Assembly (NCBI GenBank): GCA_050186335.1
Contig: JBFWYO010000009.1
Span: 1-64,000, forward strand
DNA length: 64,000 nucleotides
DNA from: JBFWYO01 sp050186335
GTDB taxonomy: Bacteria; Pseudomonadota; Alphaproteobacteria; Bin65
Direction of reading: 5' to 3'
Positions 8,404 through 16,420 of the stretch are shown here, one piece after another. How positions within the stretch are numbered: position 1 is the first letter of the stretch; the number at the start of each line of letters is the position of its first letter. The translations under genes were made by a program, and so were the position numbers. The notes below the pieces were generated by a model. The model worked only from the letters and a program-made list of their open reading frames with translations, made no database searches and was not told where the DNA came from.

Positions 8404-9306
8404 GTGGTAGACTTGTTCATGTTCCTGCGCCGACAAACCGATGTTCCGTTCGAACGCGACGCCGCCAGCCGCCTGCTGCCGTGGATCATCGCCGTGATGG
8501 CGTATCTCGCGGCACTCGCCGTGGTCAGCGCCACGGTCGTCAACAGCGCGGTCAGCCGCTGGAGCGCTGGGCTTTCCGGCACGCTCACGGTGCAGATACC
8601 CGCCGCCGAATCCGGCATCAAGGAAACCGCGGAACGCGTCAACCGTGCGGTGCGCATCCTGCGCGACACGCCCGGGGTCAAGAAGATCGTCGTGCTCGAC
8701 CAGAAACGCGTGACCGCCTTGCTCGAGCCGTGGCTGGGCCCGAACGTCAACGCCAACGATCTGCCGCTGCCGCAGCTGATCGACGTCTCGATCGAGCGGC
8801 TCGAACCCAACGACGTGCTCGCCCTGCAGCATCGCATATCGACCGAAATCGCCGGCGCCAACGTCGAGGACCACCAGCGCTGGCTCAATCAAATCCTCGA
8901 CCTGGTGCGTTCGGTCGGCCTGCTCACCATGGCGATCGTCGGGCTGATCGTGTTCGCCGCCGTCATCACGGTCATCTTCGCCACGCGCACCAGCATGAAG
9001 ATCCATCATCAGGTGACCGAGGTGCTGCACCTGATCGGCGCGCGCGACAGTTACATCGCGCGTCAGTTCGCCCGCCAGGCGCTGATCCTCGGGCTCGAAG
9101 GCGGTATCATCGGCACCGTGCTTGCCGGCGGCACCTTGTGGGCGATCGGCCATTTCGCCGGCCAGGTGCAGGCGTTCAGCCTGACGACCTTCGCGTTGAC
9201 GCCGCTGCAATGGTCGACCCTGGCGATCATGCCGTTCGCCGCCGCCGGGGTGGCCATGCTGACCGCGCGCTTCACCGTGATGCGCGTGCTTTCGCGGCTT
9301 GCCTGA
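8404..9306 (+). CDS. ftsX: cell division protein FtsX
   Basis: Permease-like partner of FtsE. It has an N-terminal membrane segment (LLPWIIAVMAYLAALAVVSA), a periplasmic domain of about 130 residues (TLTVQIPAAESGIKETAERV...), then three C-terminal membrane segments, the order expected of FtsX with four helices. The GTG at 8404 gives 300 residues; the ATG at 8419 (MFLRRQTDVPFERD) is equally possible. Stop and next start are two bases apart. Confidence 0.93.
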   Translation: MVDLFMFLRRQTDVPFERDAASRLLPWIIAVMAYLAALAVVSATVVNSAVSRWSAGLSGTLTVQIPAAESGIKETAERVNRAVRILRDTPGVKKIVVLDQKRVTALLEPWLGPNVNANDLPLPQLIDVSIERLEPNDVLALQHRISTEIAGANVEDHQRWLNQILDLVRSVGLLTMAIVGLIVFAAVITVIFATRTSMKIHHQVTEVLHLIGARDSYIARQFARQALILGLEGGIIGTVLAGGTLWAIGHFAGQVQAFSLTTFALTPLQWSTLAIMPFAAAGVAMLTARFTVMRVLSRLA

Positions 9307-9308
9307 CA

Positions 9309-9917
9309 ATGTGGCTCGTGCTGCTCGACCGGGACGGCGTACTCAACGAAGACCGCGCGGATTACGTAAAGATTCCGGCTGAGCTAAACTTATTGCCCGG
9401 CGCCGCCGCCGCGGTGGCGCGGCTCAACCGGGCGAACGCGAAGGTCGCGGTCGTCAGCAATCAGTCGGCCGTCGGCCGCGGACTCATCGACGAGAGCATG
9501 TTGGCGCGCATTCACGAGAAGCTGACGGCTTCATTGGCGGCGGAAGGTGCGTCGCTGGACGCCATCCTGGTGGCGCCCGACGCGCCCGATGCGGCGACCG
9601 AATGGCGCAAGCCCGGCGCCGGCATGTTGCGCGAAGCGATGGAAAAATTCGGCGCAGGCGCCGATGCGACGGTGATGATCGGCGACAGCGCGCGCGACCT
9701 TGTCGCCGCCGCCAGGATCGGCTGCCGGCGCCACCTGGTGCGCACCGGCCACGGCGCACACCCGCTGCTGCAGGGCGTCGGGCTGGAGTGCTGCCCGATC
9801 GAGATCGTCGACGATCTGGCGGCCGCGGCCGACCGCCTATTGGCCGATCGCCGGGTTGCCGGCCGTCTGGCCGAGCGCGCCGCAGGCGGCGGCGCCGAAC
9901 GGCCCGGGGTGCGGTGA
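9309..9917 (+). CDS. HAD-IIIA phosphatase, GmhB-like
   Basis: A 202-residue HAD-superfamily hydrolase resembling D-glycero-D-manno-heptose-1,7-bisphosphate and histidinol phosphatases. Motif I is LLDRDGVLNED, motif II VVSNQS, motif III WRKPGAGML and motif IV MIGDSARDL. The Cys/His zinc loop of classical GmhB (before the RKP motif) is replaced by VAPDAPDAATEW, so the zinc site is missing; some HAD family members lack it. An envelope role is suggested by neighbours ftsEX, ydcF-like and plsC. Its stop overlaps the next start (TGATG). Confidence 0.8.
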   Translation: MWLVLLDRDGVLNEDRADYVKIPAELNLLPGAAAAVARLNRANAKVAVVSNQSAVGRGLIDESMLARIHEKLTASLAAEGASLDAILVAPDAPDAATEWRKPGAGMLREAMEKFGAGADATVMIGDSARDLVAAARIGCRRHLVRTGHGAHPLLQGVGLECCPIEIVDDLAAAADRLLADRRVAGRLAERAAGGGAERPGVR

Positions 9918-10498
9918 TGCGTACCTTGTACCGTCTGTCCAAGCTCGCCCTGGCGATCGTGCTGGTGGCCGTCGGCGGGTGGCTATGGTTCGGCTTCACC
10001 TTGCCGAGCGATCCCGAGAACGACCCCGCCCAGGTCGACGCCATCGTCGTGTTCACCGGCGGCGGCGACCGGCTGCGCGAGGGCGCGCGGCTGCTGCAAA
10101 GTTCGCGCGGCGAGGTGATGTTCGTCTCCGGCGTCAATCGGTTGGTCGATCGCAACGAATTGCTGCGCCGGGCCGGCGAGCTGACGCCCGAGCAGCGCGA
10201 ACGCATCTTCATCGGCTATGTCGCCGGCGACACGGTGGGCAACGCGGAGGAGGTCGCCCAATGGGCCAGGCTCCGCAACGTGAAATCGGTGCGCCTGGTG
10301 ACCGCCAACTACCACATGCGGCGCAGCGTGATGGAATTGCGCGGCAAGGCGCCCGGGCTGAAGATCATTCCGCATCCGGTATTTCCTGAGAACGTCACCG
10401 CGAACACCTGGTGGCGCAACGGCACCGGCCTCAAGATCGTCGCCAAGGAATACCTGAAGTACCTGGCCGCCTTCGCACGCGTAACCGTGCGTGCATAG
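9917..10498 (+). CDS. YdcF/SanA-family (DUF218) membrane-anchored protein
   Basis: A 193-residue protein with one N-terminal membrane anchor (LSKLALAIVLVAVGGWLWFGF) and a DUF218 fold outside the membrane: DAIVVFTGGGDRLREGARLL near the start, DTVGNAEE in the middle and VTANYHMRRS near the end. Family members (ElyC, SanA, YdcF) are linked to envelope and lipid-carrier metabolism, but the reaction is not settled. It overlaps the HAD gene by one base and precedes plsC by 9 bp. Confidence 0.85.
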   Translation: MRTLYRLSKLALAIVLVAVGGWLWFGFTLPSDPENDPAQVDAIVVFTGGGDRLREGARLLQSSRGEVMFVSGVNRLVDRNELLRRAGELTPEQRERIFIGYVAGDTVGNAEEVAQWARLRNVKSVRLVTANYHMRRSVMELRGKAPGLKIIPHPVFPENVTANTWWRNGTGLKIVAKEYLKYLAAFARVTVRA

Positions 10499-10507
10499 GC
10501 CCAAAAT

Positions 10508-11248
10508 ATGACCCTTGCGCGCTCCCTGGTTTTCTTCCTGCTGTCGCTCGTGTGGACGATCGTGCTTGCGGTGGTTGCGGCGCCGACGCTGCTGTCGCGC
10601 GGCGCGGTGCGGTGGGTCAGCCACCTGTGGGCGCGCGTGGTGTTGTGGCTGCTGAGGATTATGTGCGGTCTGGGCGCCGACGTGCGCGGGCGCGAGCATG
10701 TGCTGGACACGCCGGCAATCTACGCGTTCAAGCACCAGTCGGCGTGGGAAACGGTGATCCTGCCGTTATTGGTGCCGCGCCTGATCAGCGTGCTCAAGCG
10801 AGAGCTGCTCTACGTGCCGTTCTACGGCTGGTACGTGGCGCGGCTCGGCATGGTGCCGATCGACCGCAGCCGCGGGACCTCGGCCTTGCGGCTGATGCTG
10901 CGCGAGGCCAGGCGCAAGCTCGACGAAGGCTGCTCGATCATGATCGCGCCGGAAGGCACACGCACCGCGCCGGGCAAGTCGGTCAAATATCTGCCGGGGG
11001 TCGCCGCCATGTACGAGCGCTGCGCCGTGCCGGTGGTGCCGGTGGCGGTCAATTCCGGCCTGTTCTGGCCGCGGCGCTCATGGCTCAAGCATCCGGGCAG
11101 GGTCACGCTCGAATTCCTACCGGCGATCCCGGCCGGCATGCCGCGCAACGAGTTCATGGCGCTGCTGCACGCGCGGCTCGAGGATGCCAGCCTGCGGCTC
11201 CTGGCCGAGGGCCGGGCGACCTATTTTCGCACGCCGCCCAAGCCGTGA
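10508..11248 (+). CDS. plsC: 1-acyl-sn-glycerol-3-phosphate acyltransferase
   Basis: Membrane acyltransferase making phosphatidic acid from lysophosphatidic acid. An N-terminal hydrophobic pair lies around residues 2-25 and 35-55. Block I reads KHQSAWET, i.e. HX4E instead of the canonical HX4D; block II is around GMVPIDRS and block III is APEGTRT (EGTR). The KHQSAWE variant occurs in many alphaproteobacterial homologues, so activity is still likely. Last gene of the ftsE operon. Confidence 0.92.
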   Translation: MTLARSLVFFLLSLVWTIVLAVVAAPTLLSRGAVRWVSHLWARVVLWLLRIMCGLGADVRGREHVLDTPAIYAFKHQSAWETVILPLLVPRLISVLKRELLYVPFYGWYVARLGMVPIDRSRGTSALRLMLREARRKLDEGCSIMIAPEGTRTAPGKSVKYLPGVAAMYERCAVPVVPVAVNSGLFWPRRSWLKHPGRVTLEFLPAIPAGMPRNEFMALLHARLEDASLRLLAEGRATYFRTPPKP

Positions 11249-11502
11249 AAGGCGGGGATAACCTCCAGCCCCCTGTGAATCCTGGGGATAAATCCTATTC
11301 CTCTTTTCAATCAAAGGGTTCCGGATCACCCGCCGGGGGATAACTCGGTGCGGTCGCAGGGAAACATATGCAGAACAAATGCATTGATTCCGAAGCCCGG
11401 CGTGACTACCATTCCATCTAATGGTTAAGCCGCCCTCGCCCGCCGCAATCCATCGTCGGCAGCGTCGGGCGGCTTACTTTCCCGAACCACGGATCACGAT
11501 CC
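11249..11502 (+). promoter_or_regulatory. nrdJ leader region with GGGGATAA repeats and a hairpin
   Basis: No gene. GGGGATAA occurs three times on the plus strand (11254-11261, 11284-11291, 11336-11343). Read on the minus strand these are TTATCCCC, close to the DnaA box TTATCCACA; the middle one (TTATCCCCA) differs at one base. Further down, AAGCCGCCC (11427-11435) pairs with GGGCGGCTT (11467-11475), leaving a 31-base loop 28 bases before the nrdJ ATG. There is no T-tract after it. I see no NrdR box and no cobalamin riboswitch core. Confidence 0.4.
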
Positions 11503-13902
11503 ATGGCCAGCGTCGCCAGCATCTCCCAGCAAATCTGGGACATGAAATACCGTCTCAAAGCGGCGGACGGTGCCCCGATCGACAAGACGATCGAGGACAC
11601 GTGGCGGCGTATTGCCGAGGCGTTGGCTGCACCGGAGCAGGACCGGACCGGCTGGTCGGCGCGGTTTTACGAAGCGCTGCAGGATTTCCGTTTCCTGCCG
11701 GCCGGGCGCATCGTCGCCGGCGCCGGCAGCAACCGCCAGGTGACGCTGTTCAACTGCTTCGTCATGGGCACGATCCCCGACGATATGGGCGGCATCTTCG
11801 AGCATCTGCGCGAAGCGGCGCTGACCATGCAGCAGGGCGGCGGCATCGGCTACGATTTTTCCACGCTGCGGCCGCGTGGCGCGCCGGTGAAAGGCGTCGG
11901 CGCGGATGCCTCGGGCCCGCTGTCGTTCATGGATGTGTGGGACGCGATGTGCCGCACCATCATGAGCGCCGGCTATCGCCGCGGCGCGATGATGGCGACG
12001 CTGGCCTGCGACCATCCGGACATCGAAGCCTTCATCGACGCCAAGCGCGAGCCCGGGCGGCTGCGCATGTTCAATCTCTCCGTGCTGGTGACCGACGCGT
12101 TCATGCAGGCGGTCAAGGAAAACGCACCGTGGGAGCTGAAGTTCAACGGCACCGCCTATAAGACCGTGCAGGCGCGCGCGCTGTGGGACCGCATCATGCG
12201 CTCGACCTACGCCTATGCCGAGCCGGGCGTGATCTTCATCGACCGCATCAACCGGCGCAATCCGCTGTGGTACGCGGAGACGATCCGCGCCACGAATCCT
12301 TGTGGGGAGCAGCCACTTCCCCCGTACGGCGCATGCTTGCTCGGTTCGATCAACCTCGCGCGCCTGGTGACCAACCCGTTCGAGGAAAACGCCAACCTCG
12401 ATATCGGCGAACTAGAAAAACTCACCGCGCTGGCAGTGCGCATGATGGACAACGTGACCGATACGTCGCGTTTTCCGCTGCCGCAGCAACTCAAAGAGGC
12501 GCAAGAGAAGCGGCGGATCGGACTCGGCGTCACCGGGCTGGCCGACGCGCTGATCATGTGCCGCGTGCGCTATGGATCGGCGGGCGCCGTGGCGTTGGTC
12601 GAACGCTGGATGAAGGCGATTCAGCGCGCGGCCTATCTGGCGTCGGCTGAACTGGCGCGCGAGAAGGGCGCCTTCCCGCTGTTCGACCGCGAGAAATATC
12701 TCGCCGGCGAAGCGGTGACCGAACTCGACGGCGACGTGCGCGAGGCCATTTCCAAATACGGCATCCGCAACGCGCTGCTGACCTCGATCGCCCCCACCGG
12801 GACGATTTCGCTGTTCGCCGATAATGTCTCCTCCGGCATCGAGCCGGTGTTCAGCTACACCTACAATCGCAACGTGCTGATGCCGGACGGCGCGCGCCAG
12901 ACCGAGGAAGTCGTCGACTACGCCTATCGCCTGTTCCGCCGGCTCAAGGGCGAGAAGACGCCGCTGCCGGATTATTTCGTCGACGCACAGCAGCTCACCC
13001 CGCGCGAGCATGTGGTGATGCAGGCGGCGGTGCAGAAATACATCGACAGCTCGATCTCGAAGACCATCAACGTGCCGGAAGAGATCGATTTCGAGCAGTT
13101 CAAGGACGTCTATCAGATGGCGTTCGAGATGGGCTGCAAGGGCTGCACCACGTATCGGCCGAACGACGTGACCGGCGCCGTGCTCGAGCGCACCGACGCC
13201 AAAAAATCCGGCGGCGACGAGGCGCAGGGCGAGCTCGCCCTGCCCGCACAGATGCCGCGCGCCGAGGACACCTACGAGGCCGGCGTGGTCTACATGACCC
13301 AGCCGCTCAATCGGCCGGAGGAACTGCCCGGCAAGACCTACAAGATAAGATGGCCGGGCAGCGACCATGCGATCTACATCACCATCAACGACGTGATCCA
13401 GGACGGCCGCCGGCGCCCGTTCGAAGTGTTCATCAACTCGAAGAACATGGAGCATTACGCGTGGACGGTCGGCCTCACGCGCATGATCAGCGCCGTGTTC
13501 CGGCGCGGCGGCGACGTGTCGTTCGTGGTCGAGGAACTGAAAGCCGTGTTCGATCCGCGCGGCGGCCAATGGATGGGCCAGAAATACGTCCCCTCGCTGT
13601 TGGCGGCGATCGGCGACGTGATCGAGCGGCATCTGATCGACATCGGCTTTCTGGCCGACCCCGCGCGCGAGCAGCGCGTGCATGAACTCAAGATCGTCGG
13701 CGGCCGAGAGGCCGGGTCATCGAGCGGCGGCAATACGAGCGGAAATCCTGGCGGATCGGTCGGCCAAATCGCCGCCGGCCTGGCGGCTGGCCGCAGCCAC
13801 GTCACCGGCGGCCGCACCTGCCCCAAATGCCACCAGCCCGCGCTGATCCGGGTGGAGAATTGCGATACGTGCACGAACTGCGATTATTCGAAGTGCGGGT
13901 AA
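11503..13902 (+). CDS. nrdJ: adenosylcobalamin-dependent (class II) ribonucleotide reductase
   Basis: Reduces ribonucleotides to deoxyribonucleotides using coenzyme B12, so it needs no oxygen and no second subunit. The 799-residue protein has FLPAGRIVAGAG, GGGIGYDFSTLRPRGAPV, the active-site NPCGE (N265, C267, E269) and the phosphate-binding APTGTISLF. MGCKGCTTYRPN follows. A C-terminal region has CPKCHQPALIRVENCDTC plus CDYSKCG, a zinc-ribbon-like tail as in other long NrdJ proteins. The ATG at 11503 fits the conserved N-terminus. It is transcribed alone; a hairpin with T-run follows. Confidence 0.96.
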   Translation: MASVASISQQIWDMKYRLKAADGAPIDKTIEDTWRRIAEALAAPEQDRTGWSARFYEALQDFRFLPAGRIVAGAGSNRQVTLFNCFVMGTIPDDMGGIFEHLREAALTMQQGGGIGYDFSTLRPRGAPVKGVGADASGPLSFMDVWDAMCRTIMSAGYRRGAMMATLACDHPDIEAFIDAKREPGRLRMFNLSVLVTDAFMQAVKENAPWELKFNGTAYKTVQARALWDRIMRSTYAYAEPGVIFIDRINRRNPLWYAETIRATNPCGEQPLPPYGACLLGSINLARLVTNPFEENANLDIGELEKLTALAVRMMDNVTDTSRFPLPQQLKEAQEKRRIGLGVTGLADALIMCRVRYGSAGAVALVERWMKAIQRAAYLASAELAREKGAFPLFDREKYLAGEAVTELDGDVREAISKYGIRNALLTSIAPTGTISLFADNVSSGIEPVFSYTYNRNVLMPDGARQTEEVVDYAYRLFRRLKGEKTPLPDYFVDAQQLTPREHVVMQAAVQKYIDSSISKTINVPEEIDFEQFKDVYQMAFEMGCKGCTTYRPNDVTGAVLERTDAKKSGGDEAQGELALPAQMPRAEDTYEAGVVYMTQPLNRPEELPGKTYKIRWPGSDHAIYITINDVIQDGRRRPFEVFINSKNMEHYAWTVGLTRMISAVFRRGGDVSFVVEELKAVFDPRGGQWMGQKYVPSLLAAIGDVIERHLIDIGFLADPAREQRVHELKIVGGREAGSSSGGNTSGNPGGSVGQIAAGLAAGRSHVTGGRTCPKCHQPALIRVENCDTCTNCDYSKCG

Positions 13903-13911
13903 GCTAGGCGG

Positions 13912-13946
13912 CCTCATCCTTCGACAGGCTCAGGATGAGGGTTTTT
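13912..13946 (+). terminator. terminator-like palindromic repeat after nrdJ
   Basis: CCTCATCCT (13912-13920) pairs with AGGATGAGG (13932-13940), loop TCGACAGGCTC, followed by TTTTT (13942-13946). The stem-loop sequence is a familiar dispersed intergenic palindrome in alphaproteobacteria, here apparently used as the nrdJ terminator. Its right end encodes the last codons of the converging cyclotransferase gene. Confidence 0.7.
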
Positions 13947-14493
13947 CAATTGCATTTACGCGCCCGACCCGCTTCCACAATTCGTGCAACGGCCCGTCGG
14001 CGATGCCGAGTTCGTCGAGGTGCCGGACGACGTTTTTCAGGTAATCCACGTTCGAGCCGCGTCCGCCGTGCGCGCGGAGGATGATCGCGGCGGTTTGGCG
14101 CTGTGTTAGGTCGCCCGTGTAGCGCGCGTGCCTGACGTCGGCGACGTAGGTCAGCGCCGAGATATGCCTGCCGTCCGCCAGCGTCGCCGGCACGAAGCGT
14201 TCCAGATAGATGTAATGCGGCATCTCGCGTTCGTAGAGATAGGCGCGCACGCGCTTGGCGTGCCTGTCCGCCACGCGATAGGCGATGCCGCGGCAGGAGC
14301 CGCCCGGCTTCAGGCCGAGCACGAGGCCGGGCGTTTCCGGTGTGCCTCGGTGGCGGATCGAGGTCATGCAGAAGGCGCGGTTGTAGCCGCGCAACAGCGC
14401 GGGCGCGCGCTCGACGAACGCGAAGCCCGGATCCCACATCAGGGAGCCGTAGCCGAAGATCCAGAGCGGAGTTGGTTTAGTTGGGCGAGGCAT
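13930..14493 (-). CDS. ChaC-like gamma-glutamylcyclotransferase
   Basis: A 187-residue member of the ChaC/gamma-glutamylcyclotransferase family, which releases 5-oxoproline from glutathione. The family opening WIFGYGSLMWDPGF is at residues 11-24; RGYNRAFC and GTPETPGLVLGL are further family motifs, and EREMPHYIYLERF carries the expected catalytic Glu region. The protein ends inside the palindromic repeat shared with the nrdJ terminator. It converges with nrdJ; the promoter side carries a large palindromic element (14505-14624). Confidence 0.9.
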   Translation of the reverse strand: MPRPTKPTPLWIFGYGSLMWDPGFAFVERAPALLRGYNRAFCMTSIRHRGTPETPGLVLGLKPGGSCRGIAYRVADRHAKRVRAYLYEREMPHYIYLERFVPATLADGRHISALTYVADVRHARYTGDLTQRQTAAIILRAHGGRGSNVDYLKNVVRHLDELGIADGPLHELWKRVGRVNAIEKPSS

Positions 14494-14504
14494 CGACTCA
14501 GTCT

Positions 14505-14624
14505 ACCCCCCACCCTAGCCCTCCCCCGCAAGGGGGGAGGGAATTCGATTGTGCAGGTTTGCCGCTGCACAGGGACTGCTTTACTTCCCCCTCCCCCTCG
14601 ACGGGGGAGGGCCGGGGTGGGGGT
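14505..14624. repeat. nested palindromic element (two inverted G/C-rich units)
   Basis: Unit 1 (14505-14541) contains CCCTCCCCC-GCAA-GGGGGGAGGG and unit 2 (14586-14624) contains CCTCCCCC-TCGA-CGGGGGAGG followed by a G-rich flank. Unit 2 is roughly the reverse complement of unit 1. Between them TGTGCAG (14550-14556) pairs with CTGCACA (14565-14571). The whole block can fold as nested hairpins, like BIME/REP elements. A related single unit is at 33444-33469. Confidence 0.75.
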
Positions 14625-14657
14625 GAAGGCGCGCGAGGTGTTGGAAAATTATCGCTG

Positions 14658-15437
14658 TCAGTGAATCTTCCGCCCTTTGTCCGGATTAGGCACCTTGAGA
14701 CCGAGTTTTTCGATCTGCGGCTCGATGTCCTTGCGGTACATCTGGCGCAGTTCCTCGTTGCCCCATTTGCGGATGCCGAAGCCGACCGCGAGTTCGGAGA
14801 ATTTCGACGTGGCCGAGCCGAACGTGTCCAGCGCGTGCGGGTACCATTTGTCGATGGTTTTCTGCGCGTCCGCCGGCCCGGCCTTGCACAAGTCTTGATA
14901 TTTCGGATCCTTGCAAAGGTCTTTTATACGACGCGCGCCGAACGAGGCGTGGAAACGTTCCTCGCCGACCATCGTGGTCATTTCGCGCGCGATCGGCGCA
15001 TAGCTGCAATTTTCCATCGCCAGCAGGTGATACCAGGCGACCAGGTCCATCACGAAGCAGTAGCCGGTGACGTCGACCCAGCTTTCCATCGGCACGTTGA
15101 ACGCGGCGATCGGATGATTGCCCATGCGCAGGGTCAGAAGCCTATCGGCCATCTCTTCGCCGTCCTTGCCGAAATGGCGCAGCATGCGGCAATCGATGAA
15201 ACCCTGGTGCGCTTCGTCGGCTGCGACCTGCGCTTGAATAAATCGATCTTCGGCGGTCGGCGCCTGGTTGATCCACGGATGATGCTGCTCGACCGAGGCG
15301 AATTCTGTCGAGGCCAGCGCATACATGAGTTTGATGAGCGTCGAGCGGTATTCCTCGGTCATCTGTTCCGGCGTTTCGACCTTGCGCATGCCGGTCAAGA
15401 CGCCCCACTGCACGGAACGTGAAACAGTCGCGGTCAT
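14658..15437 (-). CDS. PaaA-like ferritin-fold oxygenase (solitary)
   Basis: A 259-residue member of the phenylacetic acid catabolic (PaaA/PaaC) family. The first 150 residues look like the catalytic subunit PaaA of phenylacetyl-CoA epoxidase: YRSTLIKLMYALASTEF, VEQHHPWINQAPT, VAADEAHQGFIDCRML and later VGEERFHASFG. The E, ExxH, E, ExxH spacing needed for a di-iron site is present. No paaB, C, D or E gene is adjacent, so this is not a standard epoxidase operon and its substrate is unknown. AGGAGGAG ribosome site upstream of the ATG. Confidence 0.75.
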   Translation of the reverse strand: MTATVSRSVQWGVLTGMRKVETPEQMTEEYRSTLIKLMYALASTEFASVEQHHPWINQAPTAEDRFIQAQVAADEAHQGFIDCRMLRHFGKDGEEMADRLLTLRMGNHPIAAFNVPMESWVDVTGYCFVMDLVAWYHLLAMENCSYAPIAREMTTMVGEERFHASFGARRIKDLCKDPKYQDLCKAGPADAQKTIDKWYPHALDTFGSATSKFSELAVGFGIRKWGNEELRQMYRKDIEPQIEKLGLKVPNPDKGRKIH

Positions 15438-15511
15438 CGTGTCGTCTCCTCCTGTTGGCGCAGTCTAACCATGGTTCGAAATATCGGCAATCGGGCTTGG
15501 CGGCCGGCCAA

Positions 15512-16420
15512 TCACCGGGACGCCGGCTGGCGATTGACCAGCGCCACGCCGATCATGGTCAGGGCCATGCCCGCGATCGCCAGCCAGCCGAGCGTTTCGT
15601 CGAACAGCAGCCACGCGAACAGCGCCGTGCAGGGCGGCACCAGGTAAAATAAACTCGCCACTTTGGACGCGGCGCCGCGCCGGACCAGCACCCATAAAAG
15701 CGTCACCGTGCCAACCGAGAGCACCAGCACCAGCCATACGTAGGCGACCAGGAAATCCCGCGTCCAATCGATGTGGAAACGTTCGAGCGCCAGCGCCCAG
15801 GGCAGGATGAACAAGGCCGCCGCGATGTACTGCACGACCGAGCCGGTGCGCAGATCCATGCTGGCGCAATGGCGCTTTTGATACAGCGTGCCGAAGGTGA
15901 TGCCGAGCAACGCGCCGACGTTGAACGCCAGCGCTTCGATTCCGGCGCCGGCGAAACTGAGCTTCTGTTCGAGCACCAGCAGCACGCCGGCAAAACCGAG
16001 CACGAAGCCGAGCCATTGGACCGGCCGGATGCGCTCGCCCATCAGCGGGCCGACCAGGCACGCAGTCAGCAGCGGCTGCACGCCGACGATCAGGGCCGAC
16101 AGCCCGGCCGGCATACCGCGGCTGATGGCGAAGAACACGCCGCCCAGATAGAACCCATGGACCAGGATACCGGCCACCGCGATGTGCAGCCACTGCGCCC
16201 CGCGCGGCCAGGGTGCGCGCATGATCAGGCCGACGACGGCGAAGATCGCGATCACCGGCAGGAAGCGGACGATCAGAAAAGTTCCCGGCTCGGCGTGCGG
16301 CATGCCCATGCGCCCGCCGATGAAGCCGGTCGACCACAGGACGACGAAAATGGCCGGCGTCGCCGCCACCCACAGGCTCGCGCGCTTGGCCGGCGATGCC
16401 GGCGCGGCCGGCTCGCTCAC
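15512..16420 (-). CDS. EamA-family (DMT) transporter
   Basis: A 302-residue drug/metabolite-superfamily transporter with about ten hydrophobic segments in two EamA repeats (about 12-145 and 160-295). The GTG at 16420 is chosen because it overlaps the tyrA stop (GTGA), giving VSEPAAPASP; the longer frame upstream is only tyrA read out of frame. Position at the end of the chorismate mutase-hisC-tyrA operon suggests export of an aromatic amino acid or related compound, but this is inference. Confidence 0.85.
   Translation of the reverse strand: MSEPAAPASPAKRASLWVAATPAIFVVLWSTGFIGGRMGMPHAEPGTFLIVRFLPVIAIFAVVGLIMRAPWPRGAQWLHIAVAGILVHGFYLGGVFFAISRGMPAGLSALIVGVQPLLTACLVGPLMGERIRPVQWLGFVLGFAGVLLVLEQKLSFAGAGIEALAFNVGALLGITFGTLYQKRHCASMDLRTGSVVQYIAAALFILPWALALERFHIDWTRDFLVAYVWLVLVLSVGTVTLLWVLVRRGAASKVASLFYLVPPCTALFAWLLFDETLGWLAIAGMALTMIGVALVNRQPASR

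Noticed and set aside
11249..11502. Cobalamin riboswitch or NrdR box before nrdJ
   Set aside because: No B12-box core and no NrdR-type palindrome (ACA-AT-rich-TGT) was visible.
14505..14624. CRISPR array
   Set aside because: The repeats are inverted, not direct, and there are no unique spacers of equal length.
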